Source: an uncultured Gammaproteobacteria bacterium
GTDB taxonomy: Bacteria; Pseudomonadota; Gammaproteobacteria; Arenicellales; UBA868
Length of the DNA: 14,027 nucleotides
Direction of reading: 5' to 3'
Assembly: GCA_913051905.1 (NCBI GenBank)
Contig: CAJXBY010000056.1
Location: 1 to 14,027, forward strand
In this document: positions 1 through 6,348 of the stretch, piece by piece
Layout: each line of letters opens with the position of its first letter
Position numbering within the stretch: the first letter of the stretch is position 1
The notes under the pieces: model-generated
Database searches by the model: none
What the model saw: only the letters and a program-made list of their open reading frames with translations
What the model was told of the DNA's origin: nothing
Program-made: the position numbers and the translations under genes

Positions 1-214
1 CTGATCTGCCACAGCCGAGTTGGTCGAATGCCACGATTCGGTAGCCGGTATCTGCAAGCGGAATATGCGGGTCCCTCAGGTAGTCGCAGGGCAGGCCAGG
101 GCCACCGTTCAACAACAGCAGAGTGTTATTACCGCTACCATAACTGTAGGTGACGATCTGATAACCATCGACGGTTACGTTCTGAATATCATCAGGCTCT
201 CTTGGGGGTGACAT
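1..214 (-). CDS. Proline-iminopeptidase-like alpha/beta hydrolase (partial, N-terminus only)
   Basis: The first 71 codons of a protein whose remainder lies beyond the left edge. The ATG (214-212) is preceded by AAGGAG at 222-227 with a 7-base gap, the clearest ribosome binding site of this operon. After a short N-terminal beta strand region the protein has a hydrophobic strand ending in NGGPGLPCDYL, matching the HGGPG oxyanion-hole motif of proline iminopeptidases and tricorn-factor-type hydrolases, with Asn in place of the usual His. It then has the strand and turn VAFDQLGCGRS, matching the family's DQRGxGxS. The catalytic Ser, Asp and His would lie outside the window. It is the last visible gene of the minus-strand operon, 24 bases after an SDR, so it may hydrolyse an ester, amide or lactone formed in the same pathway. 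Family call is firm; substrate is unknown. Confidence 0.85.
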   Translation of the reverse strand, partial: MSPPREPDDIQNVTVDGYQIVTYSYGSGNNTLLLLNGGPGLPCDYLRDPHIPLADTGYRIVAFDQLGCGRS

Positions 215-221
215 GGGGAAG

Positions 222-227
222 CTCCTT
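222..227 (-). promoter_or_regulatory. Ribosome binding site of the alpha/beta hydrolase
   Basis: AAGGAG on the minus strand, 7 bases upstream of the ATG at 214. It supports that start. It also suggests this gene is translated independently, unlike the coupled genes upstream of it. Confidence 0.6.
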
Positions 228-238
228 GAACTGGGTTT

Positions 239-970
239 TCAGGGTAGGGGTAACTGGGCCAGTCGGCCCCCGTCTATGGTGTAGACCTGTCCGGTCACAA
301 AGCTGGCATCATCCGATGCCAGCCAGGCGACCAGCGCTGCGACTTCGTCCGGGCTGCCGGTTCTTCGCAGCGGGTGGATCCGGCCGATCTGATCCCGAAA
401 GTGTTCGGGGTTGGGCATCGAGGCGATGAAGTCGGTATTGAGGGCAGTATCAATCCACCCTGGGGCTACGCTGTTACAGCGGATTCCGTCGGTGCCGTGA
501 TCGACTGCAACTGCCCGGGTGAGCGCGTGCAGTCCAGCTTTGGAAGCACAATAGGCCGGGTGACGGGGGTTGGAACCGAGTCCCTCTATGGAACCGATGT
601 TGACGATTGAGCCCGCCCCGCGGAGATGTGGAATAGCGTGTTTGATCAACAGAAAAGGAGCCCGCAGGTTGACCGAGAGTGTCAGGTCCCAGTCGGCCAG
701 CGGCATCTCTTCCACGGTCGCTTCAAGCATGACGCCGGCGTTGTTCACCAGGACGTCCAGCCTGCCTGCCCGTTCGATCACGCCGTCGATGATTCTGGCT
801 GGAGTATCGGTATCAGTGAGATCTGCAGGGATCGTCTCGAAGTCATCGGCAGACTCCCGCTGGGCGGTAATGACCCGCAGACCTTCTCTGGCGAGCCGTT
901 GCGCGCAAGCGTTCCCGATGCCGGTTCGCCCGCCGGTAACCAGAGCAACCCTTGCCGGATCCTGAGTCAT
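239..970 (-). CDS. SDR-family NAD(P)-dependent oxidoreductase (third SDR of operon)
   Basis: A classical short-chain dehydrogenase/reductase of 243 residues, the usual size. Visible motifs are the Rossmann glycine motif TGGRTGIG (residues 12-19), NNAG (76-79), Asn101, catalytic Ser127, and Tyr140/Lys144 in YCASK, followed by the PG turn. A full Asn-Ser-Tyr-Lys tetrad is therefore present, so the enzyme should interconvert an alcohol and a carbonyl with NAD(P). I chose the ATG at 970 because it overlaps the stop of the preceding SDR as ATGA. A longer frame from 1012 would add 14 unlikely residues inside the upstream gene. The C-terminal segment (HPLRR-G-PDEVA-LV-WLA) closely matches the SDR at 2942-3712, so these two look like operon paralogs. 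The substrate is unknown; annotation as a 3-oxoacyl-ACP reductase would be generic only. Confidence 0.93.
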   Translation of the reverse strand: MTQDPARVALVTGGRTGIGNACAQRLAREGLRVITAQRESADDFETIPADLTDTDTPARIIDGVIERAGRLDVLVNNAGVMLEATVEEMPLADWDLTLSVNLRAPFLLIKHAIPHLRGAGSIVNIGSIEGLGSNPRHPAYCASKAGLHALTRAVAVDHGTDGIRCNSVAPGWIDTALNTDFIASMPNPEHFRDQIGRIHPLRRTGSPDEVAALVAWLASDDASFVTGQVYTIDGGRLAQLPLP

Positions 971-1707
971 GCGACGGCCTTGCCACCATTGACCTCGACC
1001 AGTGCGCCGCACATATAGCGGGACTGGTCTGAAGCGAGAAATAGGACAACATCCGCAATCTCCTCAGGCTGGGCGATATGGCCTAGCGGTACCGACTGAT
1101 TGAGGTCGTCGATACCGGTTTGGGGATCGATGCCGCGTGCGTCGAATCCGGAACGGAGCATTGTGGTATCGACTTCGTTCGGGCAGACCGCGTTGATGCG
1201 GATTCCCTGATGCGCATGGTCATGGCCAAGGCACTGGGTCATCGTTGCCAGTGCGGCTTTGGTCATACAGTACAGGGGATGATCGGGGCCGGGGCGCAGT
1301 CCCCAGCAGGAGGCGATATTAACGATGACGGCCGCCTTGCTTTCAGCAAGAAGGGGAATGGCCGCCCGGCAGATTCGAAACGGTGCTTCGACATTGACGG
1401 TAAACGATTGCCGGTAATCATCGTCTGTGGCTTCCGTGACAGGGCCGCGGCGAATGATCCCGGCATTGTTGACAACGATGTCGAGGCCGCCAAGGATTCG
1501 TTTGGCCTGTTCCGGGAGTCCGTCGCAGTAGGCCGGGTCGGTAAGGTCACCCGGCAGTGAAGCGGCGCAGTTAATGCCCTCGATCTGAATATCCGCGGCA
1601 GCCACGGCAGCGCCGGCGCTCGATAAGGTCTCGACAATCGCTCGTCCGATACCGCCGTCCGCGCCGGTGACCAGTGCCCTTCGTCCTTCGAGGGGGCCGT
1701 CAGTCAA
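967..1707 (-). CDS. SDR-family NAD(P)-dependent oxidoreductase (second SDR of operon)
   Basis: A complete 246-residue classical SDR. It shows TGADGGIG (residues 14-21), NNAG (80-83), Asn105, Ser133 and Tyr146/Lys150 in YCMTK, so the catalytic tetrad is intact. The start is a TTG at 1707-1705, since no ATG or GTG fits the N-terminus. An AGGGGA-like sequence lies about 7 bases upstream. It follows the 2-oxoglutarate oxygenase by 23 bases and its TGA overlaps the ATG of the next SDR (ATGA), so the two SDRs are probably translated together. It is more diverged from the SDRs at 239-970 and 2942-3712 than those are from each other, which suggests it acts on a different intermediate. Role inferred: oxidation of a secondary alcohol made by the operon's oxygenases. 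Confidence 0.92.
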   Translation of the reverse strand: MTDGPLEGRRALVTGADGGIGRAIVETLSSAGAAVAAADIQIEGINCAASLPGDLTDPAYCDGLPEQAKRILGGLDIVVNNAGIIRRGPVTEATDDDYRQSFTVNVEAPFRICRAAIPLLAESKAAVIVNIASCWGLRPGPDHPLYCMTKAALATMTQCLGHDHAHQGIRINAVCPNEVDTTMLRSGFDARGIDPQTGIDDLNQSVPLGHIAQPEEIADVVLFLASDQSRYMCGALVEVNGGKAVA

Positions 1708-1730
1708 AACGGGTCCCCTGCCGGTAGGGG

Positions 1731-2627
1731 TCAGTGTGTCGAGGGTTGCTCATCGCTCTGGTGAGAGAAGATCGATGTGTAGCCGCCGGACCAGTCGGGC
1801 GGCAGACGGATTGGTGCGGGTTCGAGGTGGGCATAACGCGTTTGTTTTCCGCGCACGACGGTGCCATGGTGGGAACTCGGGTAAGCAGGTGCAGTGTAGG
1901 GCAGCGCATCGCTGGCATTGTAGCCAGTGATCAGTAGCGGTCTTCCTTTCTCGCTCAGGTTTTGTCTGGAACTGTGAACCGCTAGACCATGATGTACGGT
2001 CACGGTGCCGGCTGGGCCGGTCAGTGCCACGGCATTTTCCGTATCGATCTCTTCAAGATATGTGCTGGGAATATGACCGAGCCACTGATCCGCGTCATCG
2101 TAGTGATCAAAGATCCTGCCTTTATGACTGCCCGGTATGATCTGTGCAGGACCCTGCTCGAGTTCGACATCATCCAGGAACACGATGAACTGAGCGGGTG
2201 AGAGGTTGGTGTGCGGGTAGAACGGCAGGTCCTGGTGCCATTGCACCGCCTGACCACCTCGGGCCCATTTGTAATTGATGAGGCTCTCACGGAAGGTCAC
2301 GTTGGGGCCCAGGATATCTTCCGCTATATCCACAATCGTGGATTCCTTGCTGAATTCCCAGAACACTGGGTGCAGGTCATCCAGGAAGGCAATGCGCCGA
2401 AGCCGCGGGTTTTCGGCCGTGTGCTTGTCTTCAAGATCAAAGGTACCGTCTGACGCCTTGAGTGACCGGCTTTTTTCGATCAGTTCTCCGGATGCCGAGC
2501 GCAGTCTCGCCAGCCATGCGTCGTCGATGACGGCGGGTACATCGACATAACCCTTCTCGAAATACGATTCCCGCTGTTCCTGCGAAAGGATACGGGGCGG
2601 TCTGGAGAGGACGTCTTCGGCTTTCAT
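1731..2627 (-). CDS. Phytanoyl-CoA dioxygenase (PhyH)-family Fe(II)/2-oxoglutarate oxygenase
   Basis: A 298-residue non-heme iron oxygenase of the PhyH family, typical in length. The iron triad is visible: His131 and Asp133 in QWHQDLPFYPH, and the distal His218 in VHSS. Arg229, about 11 residues further on, is the expected 2-oxoglutarate carboxylate ligand. Other family landmarks are FLDDVELEQGP and IIPGSHKGR near residues 150-171. Such enzymes couple decarboxylation of 2-oxoglutarate to hydroxylation of an unactivated carbon; members range from phytanoyl-CoA and ectoine hydroxylases to natural-product enzymes. The ATG at 2627 has no convincing Shine-Dalgarno sequence. It sits just after the eroded SDR remnant, so its original translation signal or coupling may have been lost there. 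Substrate unknown; by context it acts in the same pathway as the Rieske oxygenase and the SDRs. Confidence 0.93.
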   Translation of the reverse strand: MKAEDVLSRPPRILSQEQRESYFEKGYVDVPAVIDDAWLARLRSASGELIEKSRSLKASDGTFDLEDKHTAENPRLRRIAFLDDLHPVFWEFSKESTIVDIAEDILGPNVTFRESLINYKWARGGQAVQWHQDLPFYPHTNLSPAQFIVFLDDVELEQGPAQIIPGSHKGRIFDHYDDADQWLGHIPSTYLEEIDTENAVALTGPAGTVTVHHGLAVHSSRQNLSEKGRPLLITGYNASDALPYTAPAYPSSHHGTVVRGKQTRYAHLEPAPIRLPPDWSGGYTSIFSHQSDEQPSTH

Positions 2628-2639
2628 ACTAGGTGACTA

Positions 2640-2942
2640 TCAGATGGGACTGTGGCCGGGATCTAAATGTTGGCGCGTTAGTTTAGCGTTAAAGCCTGGC
2701 CGTTGGATGTCGATTCGGCCCAGCTGGTCGAGCGCCTCCCTGACCATCCTATCGACATCCGCGCTGGTGCTGACATCGGCCCGGATCCATTGCACGCCGT
2801 TCGGCAGGTCACAGCCGTCGTCGCTGCGGGCGCAGGTGAGTACTCGTGTACCGTGTGCGGCAAACACTTCGACGATTGCCCGCCCAATGCCGCGGCTGCC
2901 GCTGGTCACCACGGCGGTCTTGCCGTCGAGGGTCCGATGCAT
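2640..2942 (-). pseudogene. Truncated SDR remnant (N-terminal third only)
   Basis: The frame starts at ATG 2942, sharing one base with the TGA of the preceding SDR (TGATG). A GTG one codon earlier is also possible. It encodes about 100 residues. Residues 1 to about 79 are clearly SDR: strand, VTSGSRGIG nucleotide motif (Ser replaces the first Gly of the usual TGGSRGIG), and the lead-in LGRIDI where LVNNAG should follow. Instead the reading runs about 20 unrelated residues to TGA. The NNAG, catalytic Ser, YxxxK and the whole C-terminal half are missing, so it cannot be an active SDR. The break falls near 2704, and only about 75 bases of non-SDR sequence separate it from the dioxygenase start. 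This fits an internal deletion or replacement of the 3' two-thirds of a once-coupled SDR gene. Confidence 0.8.
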
Positions 2943-3712
2943 CACAGCCGCATTTGCTGGACCTGGGCAGTGAGACCGCCGTCCAGCACCCAGAGCTGTC
3001 CGGAAGCATAGCGGGCTTCATCCCCAGCAAGCCAGTTGACGAGGTTGGCGACATCGTCGGGCGTTCCGTAGCGCCTCAGAGGGTGTACCCGCCGCACTTC
3101 GTCCCTGAGGCTTTCGATATCACCACTTGAGCCAAAGAAATTCTGCAGCATGGGTGTGTCGACATAACCCGGACAAACAGCGTTGACGCGGATGTTCTCG
3201 GGGCCGTGATCGCAGGCCAGTGCCCGGGTCAGGGCGTGGATCGCCCCCTTGGTCGCGCAGTAGGCCGCAAGTCCCGGGTCCGCAATAAAGCCGTCATAGG
3301 AGCCGAAGTTGATGATCGAGCCGCCTCCGGTACTGCGCAACAGGGGCAGAGCGTGCTTGCACGCCAGAAAAGTCCCCGTCACGTTGACTGCAAATATCGC
3401 GTTCCACTCGTCTAGCGAGGTTTGCTCCACGGTCTTCTCGATCTCAATCCCGGCGGCGTTGACCAGGATATCCAGCCGGCCGTGGTCGGATTCGATCCGG
3501 GTTATCAGGCCGTCGATGTCCTGCGACCGAGTGACGTCGCATTCGGCCTGTAGTACACCCTCGGGAAGCGCCATTTTGCCTCTGGCGTTATCTGCGGCAT
3601 ACACGGTTGCCCCTTCGCGGGCAAACCGTGCACAGACAGCAGCACCGATACCCCCTGTGCCGCCGGTGACGATCGCAATCCGACCGGAGAGGCTGTTCCC
3701 GCCGTCCGTCAC
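2942..3712 (-). CDS. SDR-family NAD(P)-dependent oxidoreductase (first SDR of operon)
   Basis: A complete 256-residue SDR with TGGTGGIG (residues 16-23), NAAG (85-88, a common variant of NNAG), Asn110, Ser138 and Tyr151/Lys155 in YCATK. It should be an NAD(P)-dependent alcohol dehydrogenase or ketoreductase. It starts at GTG 3712, which overlaps the Rieske oxygenase stop as GTGA, so the two products are likely made in step. It ends in TGATG with the SDR remnant. Its C-terminal third (HPLRRYGTPDDVANLVNWLA, DGG) is very like that of the SDR at 239-970. Directly following the oxygenase, it is the best candidate for oxidising the hydroxylated product of that enzyme. This is inference from gene order. 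Confidence 0.93.
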   Translation of the reverse strand: MTDGGNSLSGRIAIVTGGTGGIGAAVCARFAREGATVYAADNARGKMALPEGVLQAECDVTRSQDIDGLITRIESDHGRLDILVNAAGIEIEKTVEQTSLDEWNAIFAVNVTGTFLACKHALPLLRSTGGGSIINFGSYDGFIADPGLAAYCATKGAIHALTRALACDHGPENIRVNAVCPGYVDTPMLQNFFGSSGDIESLRDEVRRVHPLRRYGTPDDVANLVNWLAGDEARYASGQLWVLDGGLTAQVQQMRL

Positions 3713-4851
3713 GGGCCGCAGGCCCTGCGGTAGGCATCCAGGACCAGTCCGTGAAAATGGTGGACACCGTGTTCGCTCATTCCGGAACCCTTCGGGTCGA
3801 CCAGGTAACGGCCCTGGCTGAATGCCGGTGTGCGCATACCCCGCTGCACACTCTCAACAAGACCGATGTCTTCGGGCTGCAATACGGTGTCTATAAAGTC
3901 TATGGCCTCCTTTTCCGTGTCCGTCGGCTGTGCGCTCTCAAAGAAAAAGTCGAATTCCTCGTAGGTCTCATCCGCAGAGACCGGTATAAATCGCCAGACC
4001 ATGAAGTTGCCCCTGCCCGGGTAACGCAGCAGTGCCGTGTTGGGCCACAGATACCAGACCGCATGATCGGTTACGCTCGCTCCCTCCACAGCATAGGCCT
4101 CGTTTCCGCTGCGTCCTGCCTTGGCCATGTGGCTGGAATAAATGCCGTGGGTTCGGACCTCGTAGGTGTCCATCTCCACCAGGGTCACGAAATCCTTGTG
4201 GGCGACGGGGCAGTGATAACACTCCAGAAAATTATCCAGCACTACTTTCCAGTTGGCTTTGAGCTGGTAGGTCAGGCGGTGGGCAAACGTGAGATCGCCA
4301 AGGTCGGGGGCGTAGGAAAGGATTTCTTTTCCCAGATCTCCGGACTGCTGCCCGAGAGATCTGGCACCGGCATCGAGGTTGACGAAGATCAGGTGATGGA
4401 ACGTCTCCACCTGGATAGGCATCAGGTGGATATCGGATTCGCAGAAATTTTCGATGAGTTCGCTGCGCCGCGCCCTGCGCAAGGATCCGTCAAGATTGTA
4501 GACCCAGGCGTGGTAGGGACAGGTGATGGTGTTGATCTTTCCTTGACCGCTGAGTAGCTCATGACCGCGGTGCCGACAGACGTTGTAGAAGCCGCGCAGT
4601 TCCCCATCCTGGTCACGCGCGACGAAAATACTCTGGCCCTGAACATCGGCGGCCACGTAGTTTCCGGGCTCGCGTAGTTTTTCCTCGTGGCACAAAAACT
4701 GCCAGCTTCTGTGGAAAACCTGTTCCTGCTCGACCTTGAGATAACGGGCATCGAGGTAGCAGTCGCTGTGGATCGAACCCGAACGTGACGCTACCGGGTC
4801 GTACGCCTGGCGGATGTGGTCGAACTCGGCTTGGGTAAGGCAGAGGGACAT
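3709..4851 (-). CDS. Rieske non-heme iron oxygenase, alpha (catalytic) subunit
   Basis: A full-length 380-residue ring-hydroxylating-type oxygenase. The [2Fe-2S] Rieske site is Cys92-x-His94 (NVCRHRGHE) and Cys111-xx-His114 (CPYHAW). The catalytic iron site is NFLECYHCPVAH, with Glu210 as likely electron-transfer bridge and His213 and His218 as ligands, and Asp328 in QPEDIGLVESVQRG as the third ligand. The C-terminal GMSEHGVHHFHGLV and the central YPGRGNFM recall the choline/glycine-betaine/carnitine monooxygenase branch rather than classic aromatic dioxygenases, but the substrate is not proven. No reductase, ferredoxin or beta subunit is encoded in the window, so electrons must come from elsewhere. 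Start: ATG 4851 shares a base with the acetyltransferase stop (TAATG), and its own stop overlaps the next SDR (GTGA). Confidence 0.95.
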   Translation of the reverse strand: MSLCLTQAEFDHIRQAYDPVASRSGSIHSDCYLDARYLKVEQEQVFHRSWQFLCHEEKLREPGNYVAADVQGQSIFVARDQDGELRGFYNVCRHRGHELLSGQGKINTITCPYHAWVYNLDGSLRRARRSELIENFCESDIHLMPIQVETFHHLIFVNLDAGARSLGQQSGDLGKEILSYAPDLGDLTFAHRLTYQLKANWKVVLDNFLECYHCPVAHKDFVTLVEMDTYEVRTHGIYSSHMAKAGRSGNEAYAVEGASVTDHAVWYLWPNTALLRYPGRGNFMVWRFIPVSADETYEEFDFFFESAQPTDTEKEAIDFIDTVLQPEDIGLVESVQRGMRTPAFSQGRYLVDPKGSGMSEHGVHHFHGLVLDAYRRACGP

Positions 4852-5558
4852 TAGCCGATCGATTTAAGGATGGGCCGGGTCAGTGACGACAAGCTGGTTT
4901 TCTGTTTGCCGGCGTCGTCGAAATTTTCCGGGTCCAGCCATGACTCAAATGCCGTTTCGAGTTCGGGCCATTCCTGGTCGATGATTGCGTACCAGGCTGT
5001 GTCGCGGTTGCGCTCTTTGTAGACCGTGGCCTGGCGAAAGATCCCTTCGTATGAGAATCCGAGCCTCAGGGCAGCTCGCCGCGAGGGCGCATTGAGCGCA
5101 TCACACTTCCATTCATAGCGTCGGTAACCCAGTGCAAATGCCCGTTTCATCATCAGGAACATGGCTTCGCTTGCCGCGCGCGTTTTCTGGAGCAAGGGAG
5201 AATAGTGGATGTGACCGACTTCTATGGTCCCTGCTGCAGGTGTGATCCGAAGATAGCTGGCTACACCAATCGGCCGCTGACTGGCAGCATCAAGGATGGT
5301 GAAAAAAAACGGATCGTCCATGTCTGCCATTCCCTTCAGCCAGTTGTAGAAATTGTCATGGCGGTTGAATGGTCCCTGCGGCAGGTATGTCCAATTGCGT
5401 CCGTCGGGATCGAGTGCATAGGCCTCGAACAGGGCTTGGCCATGTTGATCGGCATCAAGCCGTTCCAGCCGGCAGTAGTGCCCGTTCATCGGTTCGGCCC
5501 TTGGCGAGGGTGGTGGGCGCCAGCCTGCGACCGAAAAACTGATCGGCTGATCGGTCAT
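4851..5558 (-). CDS. GNAT-family N-acetyltransferase (RimJ/RimL-like)
   Basis: A 235-residue acetyltransferase of the Acetyltransf_3 type. Residues 26-60 form the N-terminal strand and helix (HYCRLERLDAD). VEVGHIHYSP-like strand 4 is followed by LLQKTRAASEAM (122-133), the acetyl-CoA pyrophosphate-binding loop. Then come YEWKCDALNAPSRRAALRLG (148-167) and FSYEGIFRQATVYKERNRDT, all hallmarks of the RimJ-like subgroup. About 25 N-terminal and 40 C-terminal residues are extra to the core fold. It should transfer acetyl from acetyl-CoA to an amine of a small molecule or protein. The ATG at 5558 overlaps the preceding stop (ATGA), and its TAA overlaps the Rieske oxygenase start. Its coupling to the oxygenase makes detoxification or modification of an amine substrate plausible, but this is inference. 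Confidence 0.92.
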   Translation of the reverse strand: MTDQPISFSVAGWRPPPSPRAEPMNGHYCRLERLDADQHGQALFEAYALDPDGRNWTYLPQGPFNRHDNFYNWLKGMADMDDPFFFTILDAASQRPIGVASYLRITPAAGTIEVGHIHYSPLLQKTRAASEAMFLMMKRAFALGYRRYEWKCDALNAPSRRAALRLGFSYEGIFRQATVYKERNRDTAWYAIIDQEWPELETAFESWLDPENFDDAGKQKTSLSSLTRPILKSIG

Positions 5559-5680
5559 GGTTTCACCGTCTGCGCGAAGCCACAGTCTGTGAGGTCAGGG
5601 TCTGGTAGCGCAGCCTCGGTGATGGCGCAATGATCATGCTGGGGCAGGATCGGTGTAACACTAAGGGTGGGTTCAGACAT
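5555..5680 (-). CDS. Possible 41-residue small protein, coupled to the acetyltransferase
   Basis: The ATG at 5680 has an excellent Shine-Dalgarno sequence, GAGGAG at 5687-5692, six bases upstream. The frame ends in an ATGA overlap with the acetyltransferase start. The product begins MSEPTLSVTPILPQHDH and has no recognisable domain, signal peptide or membrane segment. It is in frame with the upstream GcvT remnant, so it could be merely that protein's tail. The strong ribosome site argues that it is, or was, an independent start. It may also act only to deliver ribosomes to the acetyltransferase gene. Confidence 0.4.
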   Translation of the reverse strand: MSEPTLSVTPILPQHDHCAITEAALPDPDLTDCGFAQTVKP

Positions 5681-5686
5681 GTCGCT

Positions 5687-5692
5687 CTCCTC
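5687..5692 (-). promoter_or_regulatory. Strong internal Shine-Dalgarno site
   Basis: GAGGAG on the minus strand, six bases before ATG 5680 and inside the frame of the GcvT remnant. It is the main reason to consider a separate small gene there, and may now be the principal ribosome entry point for the coupled acetyltransferase and Rieske genes. Confidence 0.45.
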
Positions 5693-6027
5693 AGGTCTCG
5701 GGCGCAGGTCGCCGGGTTCGTACGCTGCTTCGGTCTGCACGGTCACTGCTCGCGATTGGTCCATGACGAGCACGCCAAGCCGGGTACCCTGAGCCGGATA
5801 CTGGGGTTTCAGATAGGCAAAGGCAAGCAGTTTTTTGACCGAAAAACCATAGGCGATAGAGCTCACCGTGCACATGCACTCACCGTCCGACAGGATCGCT
5901 TCACCCCCGTGGCCGTTGTCCATTCCGTCGTCATCAACTTTAAGATAAGCATAGATCCAGGGCAGGTCACTGGTTAAAGAAGATTCGGTCGCTGTCTGGC
6001 CGGTGAAATCCAGCAGACCCGGATTGA

Positions 6028-6273
6028 AAAAAAGCGCATTACGTCAGATTCAATAATGGTGACTTCATTGGTAGGTTTGCCTTTGCCCTTGAACATCTGA
6101 ACAACGTTGTGAAACACTTGACGACCGACTGGTGGTACTGCCTGACGTCCCACCCGGTGGCGATCGACGAACGGCTGGACACAGTGGCCAACGCGACCCG
6201 AATTATCAGTGAAGGAACCGCGGAACTCATCGTCGGCGCGCCCGCGTCACTGACGACAATGTTGTTGCCGTAG
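6028..6273 (+). pseudogene. Unidentified 5'-truncated coding remnant
   Basis: An open plus-strand frame of 81 codons from a TGA at 6025-6027 to a TAG at 6271-6273, with no usable start near its 5' end. The peptide from about 6061 onward looks like genuine protein: balanced composition, GC-rich third codon positions, and segments such as DWWYCLTSHPVAIDERLD and ATRIISEGTAELIVGAP that resemble a helix-turn-helix-strand C-terminal end. I do not recognise the family. Lack of an initiation codon and its abrupt beginning opposite the truncated GcvT frame suggest the C-terminus of a gene whose front was deleted. It could instead be an untranslated leader of the following oxidoreductase that happens to be open. 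Confidence 0.4.
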
Positions 6274-6348
6274 GGCGAGGAACGGCTCGGTGAATCCGTA
6301 GCGACCTTATTTGCCCGATAGTATGTAAACAGGAGAGGCGAAGGTATT

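Larger units (their letters stand above)
5555..6043 (-). pseudogene. GcvT / dimethylglycine-dehydrogenase-type C-terminal domain remnant (5'-truncated)
   Basis: The open frame from 6043 downward reads as the C-terminal part of a GcvT-type (aminomethyltransferase) domain, as found at the end of dimethylglycine and sarcosine dehydrogenases. The segments NPGLLDFTG, PWIYAYLKVDDDGMDNGHGG, then VSSIAYGFSVKKLLAFAYL, GTRLGVLVM and a final R-A-V-T-V strand fit the GCV_T_C fold. A TGA at 6046-6044 precedes NPGLL, and no GcvT-like sequence is found upstream. The FAD domain and most of the folate-binding domain, several hundred residues, are therefore missing. The only in-frame ATG (5923) falls inside the domain and would make a 122-residue peptide that could not fold as the family does. 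The homology ends near 5690; the last 41 codons may be a separate small gene. It is the first gene of the minus-strand operon. Confidence 0.72.

Noticed and set aside
2644..2705. Integron attC-like site at the SDR break
   Set aside because: TAACGC-type repeats look suggestive, but no matching RYYYAAC and GTTRRRY core pair with the required spacing was found.
3751..4557. Long plus-strand open frame (268 codons) opposite the Rieske oxygenase
   Set aside because: It mirrors the Rieske gene, whose motifs are unambiguous. The plus-strand product has no recognisable domain, and long antisense frames are expected in GC-rich genes.
6024..6057. Plus-strand promoter TTGAAA (6024-6029) with AATAAT (6052-6057)
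   Set aside because: The spacing is about 22 bases, well beyond the usual 16-18, and the site lies within a probable deletion junction.
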